Below, in pieces: positions 34,611 through 46,356 of a stretch of DNA of 64,000 nt. The notes beneath the pieces were generated by a model. That model was not told the DNA's origin. It saw nothing but the letters and a program-made list of their open reading frames with translations, and ran no database searches. Made by a program: the position numbers and the translations under genes. The DNA comes from Limonium bicolor (lineage: Eukaryota; Streptophyta; Magnoliopsida; Caryophyllales; Plumbaginaceae): the NCBI GenBank assembly GCA_023374045.1, contig CM041782.1, positions 183,972,925 through 184,036,924 on the forward strand, written 5' to 3'. How positions within the stretch are numbered: position 1 is the stretch's first letter; the number at the start of each line of letters is the position of its first letter.

Positions 34611-36220
34611 ATAAGCTTGTGACATGTTAGGGCTTGTAATACTCTAAAGCATTAGCTAGAGCAAAGGACTAGGTTAACGTGTGAGGTGACGATGTAAATG
34701 TACTAAGAGATAAGTTAAGTCTAAGGCTAGTATTTGGGGAAGTTGCTAAGGTTAGTATGAACGAAGCATATAAAGATTCACCTAAGGAACTTCCCACGTT
34801 AACATAAAATAAGCTTGGGCAAATGTCACTATGTTTGCGTATGAAATCATAAAAAACTGACAAGTTGTTTTTAACTAACATTAGGGCCGTGATGAACGCC
34901 AACCGGGACCTTGTGTGTGAGATAACTCGTGCTTCTGAATAAGGTATGGATATGTGAGGTCCGTATGTTTCCGTGTTACACGGCTTGTTTGCCGTGTGCC
35001 TTGTGTGAAAATGACCATAAGATTATAGCATGAAAATTGGATTGCTTGCTTATCTTTCCTATATGATTGCTATATCATGGTTTCATATTATTTGCGCGCA
35101 CACAGTTGTTTAGTCCCTTCTCGTTTATGGAGCTTTGAGATGGTACTTGACGAACTACGTAAACAAAACAAAACAACTATACAAGAAGAAAACTCTCTTA
35201 AACTATAGAGGACTTCCAATGACACCCACTATGGTGTCGAACTTATAATGATAATGAAAAGTAGAATACCTATTGGTGGAACACATCCTGAAGTCTAGAG
35301 ATGACCCCGCTTTCTCGACGCATGACGCCAGGAATGGAGGATTAGCTATGGAGAAGACATTCCCCAACCTGTGGTGATAAGAGAATTCACAAATAACCCT
35401 TAGAGAAACAAGGAAAGATTGGCACCAACATGATATGGTCACGGGATCTAAACTATATTCCCATACCTAGTGCAAGAAAAGGGGAAGAAAATACACATTA
35501 TGGGAACAAGAGAAAAGAAATGAAAACACACAATGGTCGAATGATCCCATAGCGAGGATCATGAGTATAACATACCTATGCACACGTTTTATTGTTTACA
35601 TGATTGCTGTTGCTATACTAGCAACACATTATGGTTGGCTGCTTGTTGCTAATGCCTTGCTACCTTTACGTGTGTATGATATCATGATGTATTGTGGTGT
35701 GCTTTACTGCTTTATTATAGCATGTAAATTGGACTTAATAATATTCGACCAAGTAGTCGTGTAGCCCGGCAACGTACGGGCTACACATATTCATACTCAG
35801 CGTAGTTTGCTGAGTCCTTTGCAACCCAATTTTTACAAGTATTGTGTTGGACGATAACGGAGCGTAGGCGGGATGGCTACCATGGGGGTAGTCCATCAGG
35901 GCATAACCTTTGAGGTTGTAGTAGTATGTTTAATGTATGGGTTATTACTAAACCCGAGCTGTAATTTTCAGTTTATGATTTGGTAATTTGTTGTAGACAC
36001 TCGATATTTGGAATTGTAACTTATATTGTATATGAGTTTTGGTGAGGGCTGTTCCCATTCATGCAGACCGTAACTTAGTATTGGTAATGTGGTCTGTCAA
36101 CCACGTGGGTGGTTGGCATCTGTAGCACCCGGATGATGTTGAGAACCCGCTGCGTAGTTATCTTGTAATACGGTTAGGAGTCTTTTTTATGCTATTGGAT
36201 GTTTATTCGGGGGTGTTACA
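34611..36220 (+). repeat. 5' LTR of B, right part
   Basis: Continues the LTR of B after A1 and matches 44181-45790. It carries the 3'-terminal module: CAGACCG at 36064-36070, a hairpin at 36098-36115, CCGCTGCG at 36147-36154, and the end GGGTGTTACA at 36220. No gene is seen. Confidence 0.92.
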
Positions 36221-39161
36221 GAAAGTGGTAACAGGAAATACCGAGATTAGGAATGCTGACAGTGAGTGAAGGGTTGGGGTAGTACGTGAGGCGTGTTAGT
36301 TAGGGTTTTCACCAGTGTTTACTGGATACCTATAGACACCTACACCCGACCTCCAAATCCCTAGTGAAATTCAGGGAAAGAACGCCAGAGAGGTGGAACC
36401 TCCTCTTACTCGGGGAAACCGATTTGGCATCTAATTAATGTTATACAATTAACCTGTGGAGAAAAAATTATGCTATACAATAGCCCAAGACGCGAAGCTC
36501 TGACTAGAGCGTGAGGTTCAAAGACGTTTCCAAAAGAATAATACCGTTGAGGGACAAATTTTAGAGGCAACGTGGGTCGACATGCTTAGCAGTCGATAGG
36601 ACCCTACCTGATAGGCCAAAAAGGGGGACTAAAATATCCCTAGGAATAAATAAATAAATGAAGCTTGGCAAACCAATTAATTAAGATAAAATGGTTAAGG
36701 ATGGATAAGAATACTATGGAAATAAAATTATGCAATCCATATGCTAGGGGGGATTAATACCAGTAAACCTCCCCTGAAATAACGAAATATAGAAACATGA
36801 TCTGAAACAACAATAATCAAGTAAATAAAGTTGGTACAAACAATGGTACCCAATGCAATGTAAAAACCAGCATACCAACTGCTCCAATACACGGTATTAC
36901 CGTACTCTCCAACATCACCCCAGCAGAAATGTGATCCCTTTGTAAATATCTAAATAACTATATGTAATGCCGCTATTACAAGATCATCCTTCCAAACACA
37001 CTCCATTCAAAGGACAAAAGTTTCTAAATAGATTCTGAAGAGCTGCCTCCTAAATTTAGGAAAGGCTATAATAGTCACAATTATAATCAAAGGACCAAAG
37101 AGGAGCACCTAGTAAGACTAATGGGTCTTTGACTAAGAAGTAAGCCTTGAATAATTAAACATGGGGAACTCTAAACAAAATTTATCAAAATATATATGTA
37201 CAAAGGTACATACATACAAATCAAGAGAGTCAAGATATCAATAAAACTTAAGGAGAAAATGGGGTGCAACTAAAGAAGGTCAAGTGACACTGTGTACAAA
37301 TTGGGTTTCGAGAATCAGATACTTTTGCTAACAGACTTATGAGACGTTTTTGAAAAAAAAAAAAAGCAAAAAGAATTTCAAAGAGGAGAACTACTTGTGT
37401 CAATCTTCGTAAATTCTTCCTTTGACTCTGGATATTGCTTCATCCATGAGCTGAGTCTTTGTTGTGACGTGAGCGCGTCTTCATTGTAAACAGTGAGGGT
37501 TTGTATATCCCCTGTCCTGAGAGGACATTGTAAAAGTGTGGGGTTTGTATATCCCCTGTTCAGAGAGGACATTGTGAACAGTGAGGGGCTGTATATCCCC
37601 TGTCCAGAGAGGACATTGTGAATAGTGAGGGGCTGTATACCCCCTGTCCAGAGAGGACATTGTGAACAGTGAGGGGCTGTATATCCCCTGTCCAGAGAGG
37701 ACATTGTGACAGTGAGGGGCTGTATACCCCCTGTCCAGAGAGGACATTGTGAACAGTGAGGGGCTATCCAGAGAGGACATTGTGAACAGTGAGGGGCTGT
37801 ATATCCCCTGTTCAAGGAGGACATTGTGAGCAATTGGTTTGTCCACTCTTGAGTTGTTGATTCTTGGATTTCCCCCATTCATTCCTAGCCCTTGTGACTA
37901 CTGACTCTTTCCACTCCTAAGTGGAACTGAATCTAACCTAAGCATTGGATGATTCTCGAAACCTCCTACAAGTGGGCGTAACAAAAAATATAAATAGGAA
38001 ATCTTATAATTCAGGATTAGAAAAGTAAAAAGGATGTGATATCGACGTTAGATGATGCAAGCAGGAAGAATACATTGATACATGCTTCGAAACTTAGAGG
38101 TTAAAATATGTGAAGACTCGAAATGATGTGATGTTACGAACAACTAATGGTTACTACATAAAATAAATACTATCTCCATCAAATGCAATATGTAACCGGT
38201 AGTAGCCAATTATATAGTTCATGGCGGAACATAAGAACAATGATGATAATAAGCAAAATAAAGATCCTTATGTTACACATAATTATGAGCGGGAATGCAA
38301 ACTAATCATGTCGTTGTAACAATGACATGTTTGTAACATTCAAACACCAAGAACTAAATCGTTACTTCAGAGCATACATGAATTAAAGTCAAAAGGTCGG
38401 CTAGAAAGAACAATTCAGACCACTTCCGACCTCCGGGGTAAATGGACAGACAAGCTGCAACCCACCGAGATTGTGTATAAATTGAAATACCCCTTGTCAG
38501 TCAAGAGACTATTACTCCTATACAATTAAACCATGCACCGCCGTGAAAGGCATAGTGAGGGAAACCTAAACCTAAACGAAATCAGAGTCGTACAGCAGAA
38601 GCTGTGGACCGTATCCCACACTTTCCAGTTGATAGATCGGTATGGATACTGATAAGAATCCCTGAGACATAAACTGAACCATTAACATAGTCAAAACATT
38701 TGATAGGATTATAAGACAAGAAAACCCCATGAGACCTAAACATCGTGAACCAAGGTTCAAGGATGATATAATAAGGATTACGTGGGCGTAATCCATTTTA
38801 AGGGGGTAGGCGCGTTGCGTTTTCACTGGGTTATTACCCGGTTGTGGTGTGTTGTTTTGGATGCTATGTGTGTGAATTGGGTGTGTATTGTATTGGATGT
38901 ACACTGTGCGATGAATGAATGTTGTATGTTGGTTTTTATGGTGTGACATGTTGATTGTTGCATTGGTGTGCTTTAAACACTTGAGATGTATTTGGTGATG
39001 TATACGTGAACTATCGTGTATGTATGTCCCTTGATTAGGAAAATGTTGGAGTATTAGAATTGATAGGATTGAATGGATTAGAACCTTGAGATTCATTGGG
39101 TGGTTAGGTACATATTCAATTGAGACAACTTCGGGACGAAGTTCTTTTAAGGGGGGTAGAC
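36221..39161 (+). other. Interior of B: primer site, hairpin repeats, polypurine tract, no gag or pol
   Basis: 2.94 kb. A tRNA-Met-like primer site TGGTAACAG is at 36226, with one mismatch to the usual plant TGGTATCAG. A 44-bp repeat tract is at 37478-37830. A G-rich TTTTAAGGGGGTAGG lies at 38796-38810, and the final polypurine tract TTTTAAGGGGGGTAGAC at 39145-39161. The last 40 bp resemble the 3' end of Tekay/Del-type elements, which hints at the parent lineage. Frames here are low-complexity. Confidence 0.8.
37478..37830 (+). repeat. 44-bp tandem repeat, about 8 copies, each with two hairpins
   Basis: Contiguous units of 43-44 bp, one shortened to 33. Each unit has AGGGG...CCCCT around an 8-base loop, then TGTCC...GGACA around AGAGA. 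One copy has TGTTC, which keeps a G-T pair. Open frames across it on the minus strand are repeat artefacts. Confidence 0.85.
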
Positions 39162-39647
39162 TGAAATACCCCGAGTAATTACCACTTTAAATTAGTGAAG
39201 TTTGAAATTAAATTATGTGCAATAATTACCATGAAACATTAGGGTATTTAAAATATAGATCCAAACGGATGCTTATATCGCATGGACATATCGGTGCGTA
39301 AAATAAATACCCCTAATGCGCCCAATAAATTGTATGAACATCCTATATACCTTGGACGAGTTATAATCGTAAACGTAAACTCATATGTATGCACATCTCT
39401 AAACCGAAGATGTTATGATTAATAATGCGACGCAAACATGAAAGCGTCGATATAGTCACCCGTATATATATATATATATAAATGAAAATACATGTACGTA
39501 ACGTTACGATATTGTAACGTTGTAAATAATAAATAATAACGGCGTATAACATCGTAACAAAAATAAAGTAGTCGCGTACATAACTAATAACGCGATATGT
39601 TATATAGTCTCACATATATGTAAATAACCATATATATAACTTATACC

Positions 39648-39745
39648 AAAAAAAAAGAAGCAAAGACACTCCCGCCGAGGTTCGAACCCCGCACCTCTCG
39701 TAGACCTTCTTAATGCCTTAACCGATTGAGCTTTGCTCATATTCG
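39648..39745 (-). other. tRNA-like segment in the 3' LTR of B, with consensus B-box
   Basis: On the minus strand the A-box AGCTCAATCGGTTAAGG (39715-39731) and a perfect B-box GGTTCGAACC (about 39678-39688) are followed by a T-run (39648-39656). The B-box is better preserved here than in the 5' LTR copy. Confidence 0.45.
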
Positions 39746-40879
39746 GTAGTAAACCGCACTTGTGGACACAAAAGTAATAATACACTAGTAGACTAGGAAA
39801 TCTACTGGTTAAATACCAAACATAATACCCCACCATGCCTTTCTCGTTTCCACCATTTACATTGTTTTCAGTAGTAACAAATAACTAATCACTAGTACTA
39901 GAACACAATGCAAGTTCCCACCCTCACCTCTCCTTCTTTTCACGCCACTCTTCTTTTCACTCAATGTCAGACTACAGACTGCAATATACTAACTTTCTCT
40001 TCTTTTTTCCACGCCTGCTTGTTCCCCGCCCAGAACCGGTGCAAGTTCCAACTCCAGCTTTAGTCAGCAGATGCATGCTCCTTCCCCCTTTCCTTCTCGA
40101 CCCAAAGTCCTAACTTACCTGGTCTTCCCATTGCATGAAACCACCACAACACCATTGCGCAAGCTGCATTTCGGGGGAGGGTTAGTAGAGAACGGTAGCT
40201 TCACCCTCTAGCTTCCATTTCTTCCTTTTCCTGAGCATCGACCAGTCACCTCCTTCTCCCGTTCTCGACTGAAAGAACCATAAAGGCAGCAAGCCCCAGT
40301 TCCTCAGCTGCAGGAAGTCACACTCCATTTCCTTGCATATCCGCGGTGCTGCCTGCAAGAGCAAGCCCGATAACCGTTTTGGACACAAGCAGAGAAAGAG
40401 CAAGTGACAGCAACAGAGGTGAGCCTCTGTCATTCTTCCTTGTTCCCTTCCTTTTCTGTTGCATTAAACATCAACAAAACAGCCACCTGAACTTCCATCT
40501 ATCCCAGCTTACAAGCGGCAATCCTTGTTGAGCTGCATATTACCGATACAAAAGGAAACTAGCACCTCAAAAGAGACGGCTAGGAGAAGTCCAGCAGTAG
40601 AGCAAGGTAAGACCGTGAGGAGAGAAAAAAAAACAGGCTTCTAGTTCTGTAACTCCCTTCCACGTTTCTGGTTAGGACATGGCCTAACACCTGATCATTT
40701 TCCTCAGATCGTTACTGAGTGACCAAGGCCTGGAAACCCCACCTAGCAACAAGGATCCACCAAGGTAAAGACCAGTCATGAAGCCCTTGTGTTCATTCAG
40801 ATTCCTAGCTCTACTTTAACAGATTTCACGATAAAAAAAACAGGACCTGTCATGTTTGGGATGCTAACCCATTTCAGTT

Positions 40880-43800
40880 CTGTAGTCGTGTCTTCTGTAT
40901 GCCAACCTTCCAGGAGTAATATAAACTTGGTACTGATCTAATACTAAATCTAAAACACAACTAAAACTCTTAACCATGTGGGGGTCACGACGAGAGTGAT
41001 AAAAGAAAAATTGAGTGTAGAAAACTTGAACTGCTACTCTTTAAATTGTCATTCTTGTACTCTAAATTCTGAGGTGATGTAGATGGGGTATTGGCTTGAT
41101 AATGAACTTAAAACATAGCTGATACACCTAGGTATATGGGTAAACACTGGGGGAGAGTTAAAACATCATATAGTACGTTAGAAGTAAAGTTAAATGGAAA
41201 GAGACACCAGTTTCAGATTTCAGTTTATTTCAGGTTGTTCAAATCTCCTAGTTTCAGTATGACGATGAACCTGTAAGTAACAAAGTGGTTTTTGGAGATT
41301 TAAAGCCTTAATATAACACTTAACTTCGTGGGATATCTCTAACTGAATATATGAGCAGAAGACGAAAATAACCTGTAAAGTGTGATCTGGTAACCACTGC
41401 AAGCCTGTAACATTAACTTGAAGTATTAGGATGTTGCAGTAGAGTCATCATGATTGTTTTGGGTCTGTTTTAAAATTTAAAACTATATTAAGATGTGTAA
41501 TCAGATGGCTAGACGACATAGGGGAAACAGTTGGCATGCTAAAACTAAAGTAAGAAATAGAGTATGCAGAAGGAGATTTCAGGTTCTGCAGATTTTGTTT
41601 CTTCATGCGTCCTAGCTTTCAGACGACACAAAGACTGTATTGACTGGAAAATAAACCCAACAACATTGCTGCCACATAAGCCTATCTATAGATAAGTTGG
41701 GAAAAGATTTGAAACCAATCTGTAAGCAAAGAGGATAGCAGTAGGAGGATGCAGTAACTTGATTTCAGTTTCTTTCAATTTTCGTCAGTTTCAGATTCTG
41801 TGTAACAGATTTTTAGAAACGTAGCCCTTGTGGCCTTGGGTGGTTTTGTGGTCTAAGCTATATTAAAACACATAACAAGGAAGCCAAACAACTTGGGGGA
41901 GAAGTGAAGGGTAGAGAAAAGAGCAGAAATCAAATAGAGAATAGCAGTTTGGCGTTTCAGTTGCTGTTTCAGTGTTTCAGTTTTTCCAGTTTTGCAGTCT
42001 CTTTCTGTTTCAGTATACGACATACATCAGTGGGTCTAACAGGGTGGCCTAGGTAGTTTTGGGGTTTATAACATAACTGGAACACTTAACAAAATAAGTG
42101 GGTACTTTGGGATGAATTGAAAGGTAGACTAATAACAAATAGAAGAGAGATTATCAGTTGTATGTTTCAGTTTTCATCAGTTTGTCCAGTTTCTGTTTTG
42201 ATGGTGCCAGTGATATTAACAAGGTTGTGCTGGGATTTAAGATCTTAATATGACACTTAGCAATGTAAGCAAATGAAGAGGGAGGAGTTGGGAGTCAAAA
42301 TTTGTGAGCAAAGGAAAGATGTGGAATAAAGCATATCAGATTGTTGTTTCAGAGATTCAGTTTTTTGTGATGTTTGTTATCTGTATAAACCAATTTCAGA
42401 GGAATTAGAGAAGATATAGTGGCTTGATAATGAATCTACAATATTTTTAATATGCTCAACTAAGGTGGTTTATTAATTTAGGAGGTTAGAAGTTGGTTAA
42501 TTTATATAAGGAAAGAGAAGAAGAAGTGATGCACAAAACTGGTGTTGTTCTGAAACTCTTGTCTCTGTATACTTTAGGGTCTGTAGGATTAATGAGTGCT
42601 TTGGGGTTTTGTTTGAGGTGAATATTAAATCAAACACTTAACTAAAAGCTAAAGCCAATCGGGAAAAAAACTGAAAATCAACCTGTAAACAGAGAACAAC
42701 ATAAGAGTATGTATTAGTTTTGGTTTCAGGTCTTTCTCAATTCTGTTGAGGACTACTTAGTAGTTTTGGTTTATTTCCTTGGGTTGTCTTGGAGTTGTAA
42801 TCTCAATTAAAACACTTAAGCCATGTGGGGTAAACAGAAAATAGACTAAAAGAACAGAAGGAAACACTAGCAGAAAAAAAATTCACATCAGTTCAGTTTC
42901 AGGTTGTGATAAGCTTCTGTTTCTGTACAGAGGATTAAGTGAGTGTTTATTAGAGTAATTTTGAGTTTAAAATGGATATAGAACACTTAAATGAGTAGGA
43001 AGTACTTACGGATAAATTGAAAGACAGCTATGAGAGTAACAGAAGAGGCTAGCAGAACGTATATCAAACTTGTGTTATTTCAGTTTTATAGTTGTTCATG
43101 AAAGTTGAGTTTCGGTATGACAATATTTCAGAGGGTTACTCCTATGGTTATAGATCTGTTTTTAAGCTAAACCAAGATAGAACACCTAACTTACTGAGTC
43201 GTTAATTTGGGGAAGAGTTGTAAATCAAGTTGGAAAATAAACAGTAAACAAATGAGGAAATGCATCAGTTTGTAATTTCAGATTTCGTTTATAAGTGTCT
43301 CTGTGTAGCTGAGTGGCAGTGGGGATTAAGCATGTTGTGTTGGTCTGGAAATGAACTTAAAACCCTGCTACTATGTCTACCTGCGAGTGGGAACAATGAA
43401 AGAAAGAAATTGAAGACAGGTTAATGCATTTACAGAGAAATCAATAGAAGGCATTTCAGTCTTCATGTTTCAGTTCTCATTTATGTCGGTTCAGTATAAC
43501 TAGGTGCTGAGGGACTCGATGGGGTTGTAGGGAATTGTTAAGGAGTCAAAACCACCCCTAATATACCATAGTAAGTGTGTAGGTACTGAGGGGAAGTTTA
43601 GAAGCTAGAATAACTAACTACAATCAGGGGCAAACTGAAAGACCTAGATTCTTGCTTCAGTTTTCAGTTATAAGTGGCTTCTGTGTACTTAAGAGCAGTA
43701 GGTACGTGAGTGTCTCATTGGTTTAGTTTTGAGTCTAATACAATGATAACACCTTTATCAAGTTGGGGTAAAAACTATGAGAAAGAAGCAAACATCAGTT

Positions 43801-44170
43801 GAACTAACTAGACATAAGAATAAAAAGGAAATATGGAGATTATTGTATCAGGTTTCAATAATTTTGTAGTTCTGTATAATTTGTTTACAGAAACATCATG
43901 GGTGTGAGGTTAGATTGTTAATGGAACCAAAACCCTCTTAAGGCACCAAGCTAAAATCATGGAGCATCTTGGGAAGGTAGATGATGCTGTTAGGTACATT
44001 AAAAGTGTGATAGGATAAGGTTATATCTAAGAACTCTATTTCAGTTTTGGAAACTTTGTGTCTCGGTACAAGCAAATTCTAAAAATACTTTAGGAGTTAT
44101 TGTGTTGATAATGAGCTGAGAACATAGTTAGTTAGATAAGGATGGAGTATACCTTAGACCAATAAAATCT
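40880..44170 (+). repeat. Degenerate ~180-bp-spaced array, 3' LTR copy
   Basis: Same array as 16250-19440. Two stretches missing or scrambled in the 5' LTR (near 18570 and 19010) are complete here (near 43165-43215 and 43650-43770). This shows unit-scale changes between two LTRs that were identical at insertion. Confidence 0.65.
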
Positions 44171-45790
44171 CCATCTTAGATAAGCTTGTGACATGTTAGG
44201 GCTTATAATACTCTAAAGCATTAGCTAGAGCAAAGGACTAGGTTAACGTGTGAGGTGACGATGTAAATGTACAAAGAGATAAGTTAAGTCTAAGGTTAGT
44301 ATTTGGGGAAGTTTCTAAGGTTAGTATGAACTAAGCATATAAAGATTCACCTAAGGAACTTCCCACGTTAACATAAAATAAGCTTGGGCAAATGTCACTA
44401 TGTTTGCGTATGAAATCATAAAAAACTGACAAGTTGTTTTTAACTAACGTTTGGTCCGTGGCGAATGCCAACCGGGACCTTGTGTGTGAGATAACTCGTG
44501 CTTCTGAATAAGGTATGGATATGTGTGGTCCGTATGTTGCCGTGTTACACGGCTTGTTTGCTGTGTGCCTTGTGCGAAAATGACCATAAGATTAAAGCAT
44601 GAAATTGGATTGCTTGCTTATCTTGCCTATATGATTGCTATATCATGGTTGCATATTATTTGGGCGCACACAATAGTTTAGTCCCTTCTCGTTTATGGAG
44701 CTTTGAGATGGAACTTGACGAACTACGTAAACAAAACAAAACAACTATACAAGAAGAAAACTCCTCTTAAACTATAGTGGACTTCCAATGACACCCACTA
44801 TGGTGTCGAACTTATAATGATAATGAAAAGTAGAATACCTATTGGTGGAACACATCCTGAAGTCTAGAGATGACCCCGCTTTGTCGACACATGACCCCAG
44901 GAATGGAGGATTAGCTATGGAGAAGACGTTCCCCAACCTGTGGCGATAAGAGAATTCACAAATAACCCTTAAAGAAACAAGGAAAGATTGGCACCTACAT
45001 GATATGGTCACGGGATCTAAACTATATTCCCATACCTAGTGCAAGAAAAGGGGAAGAAAATACACATTATGGGAACAAGAGAAAAGAAATGAAAACACAC
45101 AACGCTAGAATGATCCCATAGTGAGGATCATGAGTATAACATACCTATGCACACGTTTTTATTATTTACATGATTGCTGTTGCTATACTAGCAACATATT
45201 ATGCTTGGTTGCTTGTTGCTAATGCCTTGCTACCTTTACGTGCGTATGATATCATGATGTATTGTGGTGTGCTTTACTGCTTTATTATAGCATGTAAATT
45301 GGACTTAATAATATTCGACCAAGTAGTCGTGTAGCCCAACAACATACGGGCTACGCATATTCATACTCAGCGTAGTTTGCTGAGTCCTTTACAACCCAAT
45401 TTTTACAGGTATTGTGGCGGACGATAACGGAGCGTAGGCGGGATGGCTACCATGGGGGTAGTCCATCAGGGCATAACCTTTGAGGTTGTAGTAGTATGTT
45501 TAATGTATGAGTTGTTACTAAACCCGAGCTGTAATTTTCAGTTTATGATTTAGTAATTTGTTGTAGACACTCGATATTTGGAATTGTAACTTATACTGTA
45601 TATGAGTTTTGGTGAGGGCTGTTCCCAGTCATGCAGACCGTAACTTAGTATTGGTAATGTGGTCTGTCAACCACGTGGGTGGTTGGCATCTGTAGCACCC
45701 GGATGATGTTGAGAACCCGCTGCGTAGTTATCTTGTAATATGGCTAGGCGTCTTGTTTGTGCTATTGGATGTTTATTCGGGGGTGTTACA

Positions 45791-46356
45791 AAAATTTTCA
45801 AAAATTAGGGTTTTAACGTTACATGTCCGGGCCCACGGACAGCCTGTCCGTGGCCCCAGACTTTTTCAAAATTTTGTTTTCTGTTTTCATCGACTTTTAT
45901 TTTCACATAGGTTAACTAGGGTCCGTGGTTACGGACATAATTAAAATTTGACCCAATTCTGCCTCCGAAGCCCTAGTTTAGGTAGTTTTAATTTCACTTT
46001 AATTTTCTATCAAAAATGTTAAAAATAAAAAAATCAGAAGCGCGCACTTAGGTTAAAACGACTCGTAATAAGCCGTAATTAAACTAAGTAGAGGAAAAAC
46101 GACTTCTTGGGGTAATGAAAGTAATTTGAACCCTAATTAAGTTGTATACCAAGCCCCCGAACCCGAACTCTCCTTTCCTAATTTGATCTTGGTTAAAATT
46201 AGGTGGCGACTCATAATAGGTTCCATTGAGCTAGCTTAGGTTTTAATAATTATTGTAATATGACATAGTTATTAACCTTAGGTTAAAAGTGGACCTAAAA
46301 CTCAGATCCTAATCAACTTAATCAACATAGGATAGGGTTTAAAATCGAGGCTCACA
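45791..46356 (+). repeat. 3' LTR of T1, right part
   Basis: Continues the T1 LTR after element B, starting with the aaaat duplication. It has a stem-loop with GTCCGTGG/CCACGGAC pairing at 45824-45860 and ends with GAGGCTCACA at 46356. The next base belongs to the AlkB-like exon, and no primer-binding site follows. This is therefore the right end of the element. Confidence 0.9.

Larger units (their letters stand above)
14570..45790 (+). mobile_element. B: non-autonomous retrotransposon with 6.5-kb LTRs (LARD-like)
   Basis: Two long direct repeats with identical ends (TGAAATACCCC to GGGGGTGTTACA) flank a 2.94-kb interior. The 5' LTR is 14570-19460 plus 34611-36220, because A1 is inserted in it. 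The 3' LTR is 39162-45790. Without A1 the element is about 16.07 kb, of which 82 percent is LTR. A primer-binding site follows the 5' LTR and a polypurine tract precedes the 3' LTR. The interior has no gag or pol. Large retrotransposon derivatives of this design are known in plants, but LTRs of this length are at the upper extreme. Mobilisation must have used proteins of another element. Confidence 0.9.
39162..45790 (+). repeat. 3' LTR of B
   Basis: Uninterrupted 6629-bp copy of the 5' LTR. It contains (AT)n at about 39463-39480, the tRNA-like segment at 39648-39745, the ~180-bp array at about 40880-44170 (with a few units that are shortened in the other copy), and the 3'-terminal module: CAGACCG near 45635, a hairpin at 45668-45685, and the end at 45790. 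No gene is seen. Confidence 0.95.
5047..46356 (+). mobile_element. T1: pol-bearing Tat-type LTR retrotransposon, outermost of the nest, 5' end off-window
   Basis: Plus-strand Ty3/gypsy Tat-lineage element. In order: end of the gag-pro region, protease, reverse transcriptase, RNase H, a second (archaeal-type) RNase H, integrase, a 42-bp repeat tract, an antisense gene, and a 3' LTR. The 3' LTR is present as 13201-14569 plus 45791-46356 because element B is inserted in it. The LTR is of the same family as those of A1 and A3, which lack pol. A deletion at about 13150-13200 removed the polypurine tract and about the first 100 bp of the 3' LTR. The element ends with CTCACA against the AlkB exon. 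Its 5' LTR and most of gag are not in the window, so its target duplication (expected gagtg) cannot be tested. Confidence 0.8.

Noticed and set aside
37378..37882. Two overlapping minus-strand frames of 133 and 166 codons
   Set aside because: They are translations of the 44-bp repeat tract in different frames.
38572..39096. 174-codon minus-strand frame in the B interior
   Set aside because: Low-complexity His/Ile/Thr-rich composition, antisense to the element, overlapping the region before the polypurine tract. No family resemblance.
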